Below, piece by piece: positions 62,367-64,000 of a stretch of DNA of 64,000 bases (within the stretch, counting starts at the first letter, position 1; every line of letters starts with the position of its first letter). The stretch lies in the NCBI GenBank assembly GCA_947476285.1, contig CANJPU010000011.1, forward strand, positions 1-64,000, in the 5' to 3' direction. Position numbers and translations under genes: made by a program. The stretch comes from Comamonadaceae bacterium. Its GTDB lineage: Bacteria > Pseudomonadota > Gammaproteobacteria > Burkholderiales > Burkholderiaceae_C. A model generated the notes under the pieces. The model was not told where the DNA came from and made no database searches. It worked only from the letters and a program-made list of their open reading frames with translations.

Positions 62367-63200
62367 CTACGCGCCAAACCCATAGATGCGCGCCGGGTTG
62401 GCCACCAGCATCGCATGGCGATGCGACGCATCGGGCGCAATCGCCGGCACCAGATCGACGAGCGCGACGTCATCGGGTTCGTGATGGTGGTTGGGGTGGG
62501 GCCAATCGGTTCCCCACAGCACCCGATCAGGATAGCTCTTGACCATGATGCTGGCCAGCTCAACGCCTGCCGCATAGGGCCAGGCGCGGTCGATGCGGTC
62601 CACGCCGCTGACCTTGACCGCCAGGCGCTCATCGCGCAGCAAATCATGCAGGGCCGCGAAATCGGCATGCTGCGGGCCCAGTTGCGCATCGACACGGCCG
62701 ATGTGGTCGATGACAACCGGCACCGCCGATCGCAGCAGCCAGGGCCCGAGATCGTGCACCAGGCTGCTTTCGAAGTGCACCTGCAAATGCAGCCCGTGGG
62801 AGGCCAGCCGCGGCGTGAATGCGATGACCTCTTCGATGGTGGCCATTTGGGTCAGGTGCCGCATGAAATTGAAACGCACTGCCCGAAAACCGGCCCGCGC
62901 CAGACGGGCCAGCTCTGCATCTGCCACCTGGACCTGAACCAGGGCAACACCCAGGTAGCGGCCCTCTCCTGCGCGAATGGCGTCTTCGGTGATTGAGTTG
63001 TCAAGGCCATGCGCGGCCGACTGCACGATGACGCCGCGCGAAATGCCGAGCTGGCGATGCAGCTCAAACATCATCTCGCGGGTGGCTGGGGGTGGCGCCG
63101 TCTTCAGATTAGGCGCGAAAGGAAAGCGCTGCGGCGGACCGATGACGTGAAAGTGGCTGTCGCATGCTCCCTGGGGCATGGAGAACTCAGGCTTGCGCAT
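62367..63200 (-). CDS. Amidohydrolase 2 family (2-pyrone-4,6-dicarboxylate lactonase-like) hydrolase
   Basis: The 277-residue TIM-barrel hydrolase begins GACDSHFHVIGPPQRFPFAP with the HxH, and has AVRFNFMRHL, LQVHFESS, VIDHIGRVD and WGTDWPHPNHHHEPDD with the catalytic Asp. The layout matches LigI-type lactonases. It is the first gene of the AtuA operon and divergent from the molybdenum enzyme genes. Confidence 0.9.
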   Translation of the reverse strand: MRKPEFSMPQGACDSHFHVIGPPQRFPFAPNLKTAPPPATREMMFELHRQLGISRGVIVQSAAHGLDNSITEDAIRAGEGRYLGVALVQVQVADAELARLARAGFRAVRFNFMRHLTQMATIEEVIAFTPRLASHGLHLQVHFESSLVHDLGPWLLRSAVPVVIDHIGRVDAQLGPQHADFAALHDLLRDERLAVKVSGVDRIDRAWPYAAGVELASIMVKSYPDRVLWGTDWPHPNHHHEPDDVALVDLVPAIAPDASHRHAMLVANPARIYGFGA

Positions 63201-63277
63201 AGTGCGGACTCCGGGCGCTGGTCATGAATGCTGCTGAGTATGACATGTGCAACTTTGCTCTCTTCAATTTACAGCAT

Positions 63278-63290
63278 CTCTCATTGAGAG
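63278..63290. promoter_or_regulatory. Palindrome between divergent operons
   Basis: CTCTCATTGAGAG is a perfect 13-bp palindrome in the 208-base gap between the amidohydrolase and the iron-sulfur subunit gene. A shorter outer pair GCTCTC (63257-63262) / GAGAGC frames it. It is a candidate operator for either operon. Confidence 0.45.
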
Positions 63291-63408
63291 CGGGCATTGC
63301 ATCGAACTAACTTTCGTCCTGCGCTCTTACACCATGTAACCCGACCGCCGTGAACTACGCCCGCTTGCCAACTCTACATTAGCCCTCATTCAACAAGAGG
63401 AGCAATCA

Positions 63409-63855
63409 ATGGCAAGTACCATCACGCTGAACGTCAATGGCGTCAACCGCAGCGTCACCATCAACGACACCAACATGCCACTGCTGTGGGTCTTGCGTGA
63501 CCTGCTGGGGCTGACCGGCACCAAGTACGGCTGCGGCATCGAAGTGTGCGGCGCATGCACGGTGCTGATCGACAACCAGCGTGAGCATGCATGCGTGTTC
63601 AACGTGAGCTCGGCGGTGGGCAAGAAGATCGTCACCATCGAAGGTCTCTCCGCCGACCCCGATGGTCAGAAGGCGCAGAAGGCCTGGATCGACAACCAGG
63701 TGCCGCAATGCGGCTACTGCCAGCCCGGCATGCTGATGGCCTGCACCGGATCGATGAAGGCCGGCCATCACGGCAGCGAGATCGCATCGGACATGACGCA
63801 CCTGTGTGCCTGCGGGACTTATCAGCGGATTCGCACCGCGATCAAAGTTCTTTAA
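63409..63855 (+). CDS. [2Fe-2S] subunit of an isoquinoline-1-oxidoreductase/aldehyde oxidase-type molybdenum enzyme
   Basis: The 148-residue protein has the N-terminal plant-type cluster motif KYGCGIEVCGACTVLIDN with a later Cys, and the C-terminal four-Cys helical domain CGYCQPGMLM and HLCACGTYQRIRTAI. It passes electrons from the molybdenum cofactor. AAGAGGAG precedes ATG 63409. The catalytic subunit follows after 17 bases. Hydroxylation of an N-heterocycle or aldehyde oxidation is likely. Confidence 0.95.
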   Translation: MASTITLNVNGVNRSVTINDTNMPLLWVLRDLLGLTGTKYGCGIEVCGACTVLIDNQREHACVFNVSSAVGKKIVTIEGLSADPDGQKAQKAWIDNQVPQCGYCQPGMLMACTGSMKAGHHGSEIASDMTHLCACGTYQRIRTAIKVL

Positions 63856-63872
63856 CCCCGGAGCACGACCAC

Positions 63873-64000
63873 ATGACAACGCAATCTTTGAGAATTGACG
63901 GACAGGACACAGGCGCGGGCAAGGACACCGGAGTGACGCGCCGGCAACTGCTGGTGCGGGCCGCCGCCGGCGGTGGCTTCATGGTGGGCTGCACCCTGCC
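63873..64000 (+). CDS. Molybdenum-binding catalytic subunit, N-terminal part (partial)
   Basis: The frame from ATG 63873 runs off the window. It encodes MTTQSLRIDGQDTGAG and then GVTRRQLLVRAAAGGGFMVG, a Tat-type signal with the twin arginine, as in IorB-like large subunits exported with their cofactor. Pairing with the upstream iron-sulfur subunit supports the call. Confidence 0.85.
   Translation, partial: MTTQSLRIDGQDTGAGKDTGVTRRQLLVRAAAGGGFMVGCTL

Overview
The window looks like a chromosomal stretch from a GC-rich betaproteobacterium, most likely Burkholderiales/Comamonadaceae. Three things point there: nine intact Bug-type (tripartite tricarboxylate transporter, TTT) periplasmic binding proteins in 64 kb, tightly packed catabolic operons with ATGA/TGATG overlaps, and a C-run/G-run intergenic hairpin repeat of the kind common in that family. 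No rRNA, tRNA or CRISPR array was seen. All calls come from reading the sequence; no database search was run.

Layout. 0-10 kb is mostly housekeeping: a Wzy_C/O-antigen-ligase-like membrane protein, a thioesterase-GNAT fusion and an HSL-type esterase (one minus-strand operon), an iron-containing alcohol dehydrogenase, an acyltransferase-3 protein, Tex, a GNAT protein and a GST-like protein. 10.2-11 kb holds an MntA-HepT toxin-antitoxin pair split by a repeat. 11-19.6 kb has an AidB-like dehydrogenase, a NIPSNAP protein, a Bug protein, and a five-gene operon (Bug, VOC, alpha/beta hydrolase, ketopantoate-reductase-like, MmgE/PrpD). 20-23 kb is SDR - CYP199-like P450 - [2Fe-2S] ferredoxin - NIPSNAP, followed by a foreign-looking ankyrin gene. 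24.9-38.7 kb is a CoA-thioester catabolic region: SnoaL-like protein, ACAD11-like dehydrogenase, two enoyl-CoA hydratase family proteins, TetR, SDR, acyl-CoA ligase, Bug, two long/short acyl-CoA dehydrogenase pairs facing each other, and a CaiB-type CoA-transferase. 38.7-40 kb is a small accessory patch with an IS3 fragment.

40-50.4 kb contains two LysR regulators, a GST, three Bug proteins, a hydrolase, a D-aminoacylase-like enzyme and a cupin-Bug-TauD-aspartate-dehydrogenase operon. Two promoters here share a 28-bp motif, suggesting one regulon. 50.4-55.1 kb has two divergent Bug genes, an acyl-CoA dehydrogenase lacking the usual C-terminal base motif, and an O-acetylhomoserine sulfhydrylase. 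55.1-58.5 kb is a decayed mobile patch: FAD-oxidoreductase fragment, a gene broken by two amber codons, VapBC, a resolvase fragment, a Tn3 transposase fragment carrying a 255-bp element with perfect 25-bp inverted ends, and a deleted Bug gene. 58.5-63.2 kb is an amidohydrolase - Bug - AtuA - AtuA small protein - Ldh2 operon. The window ends in an isoquinoline-1-oxidoreductase-like molybdenum enzyme operon.

How it fits together. Most accessory operons pair one Bug protein with a different small set of enzymes, but no TctA/TctB membrane subunit is present in the window. The simplest reading is that many binding proteins feed a few transporters encoded elsewhere, each module handling a different organic acid or aromatic/terpenoid-like carboxylate. 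The substrates cannot be read from the sequence.
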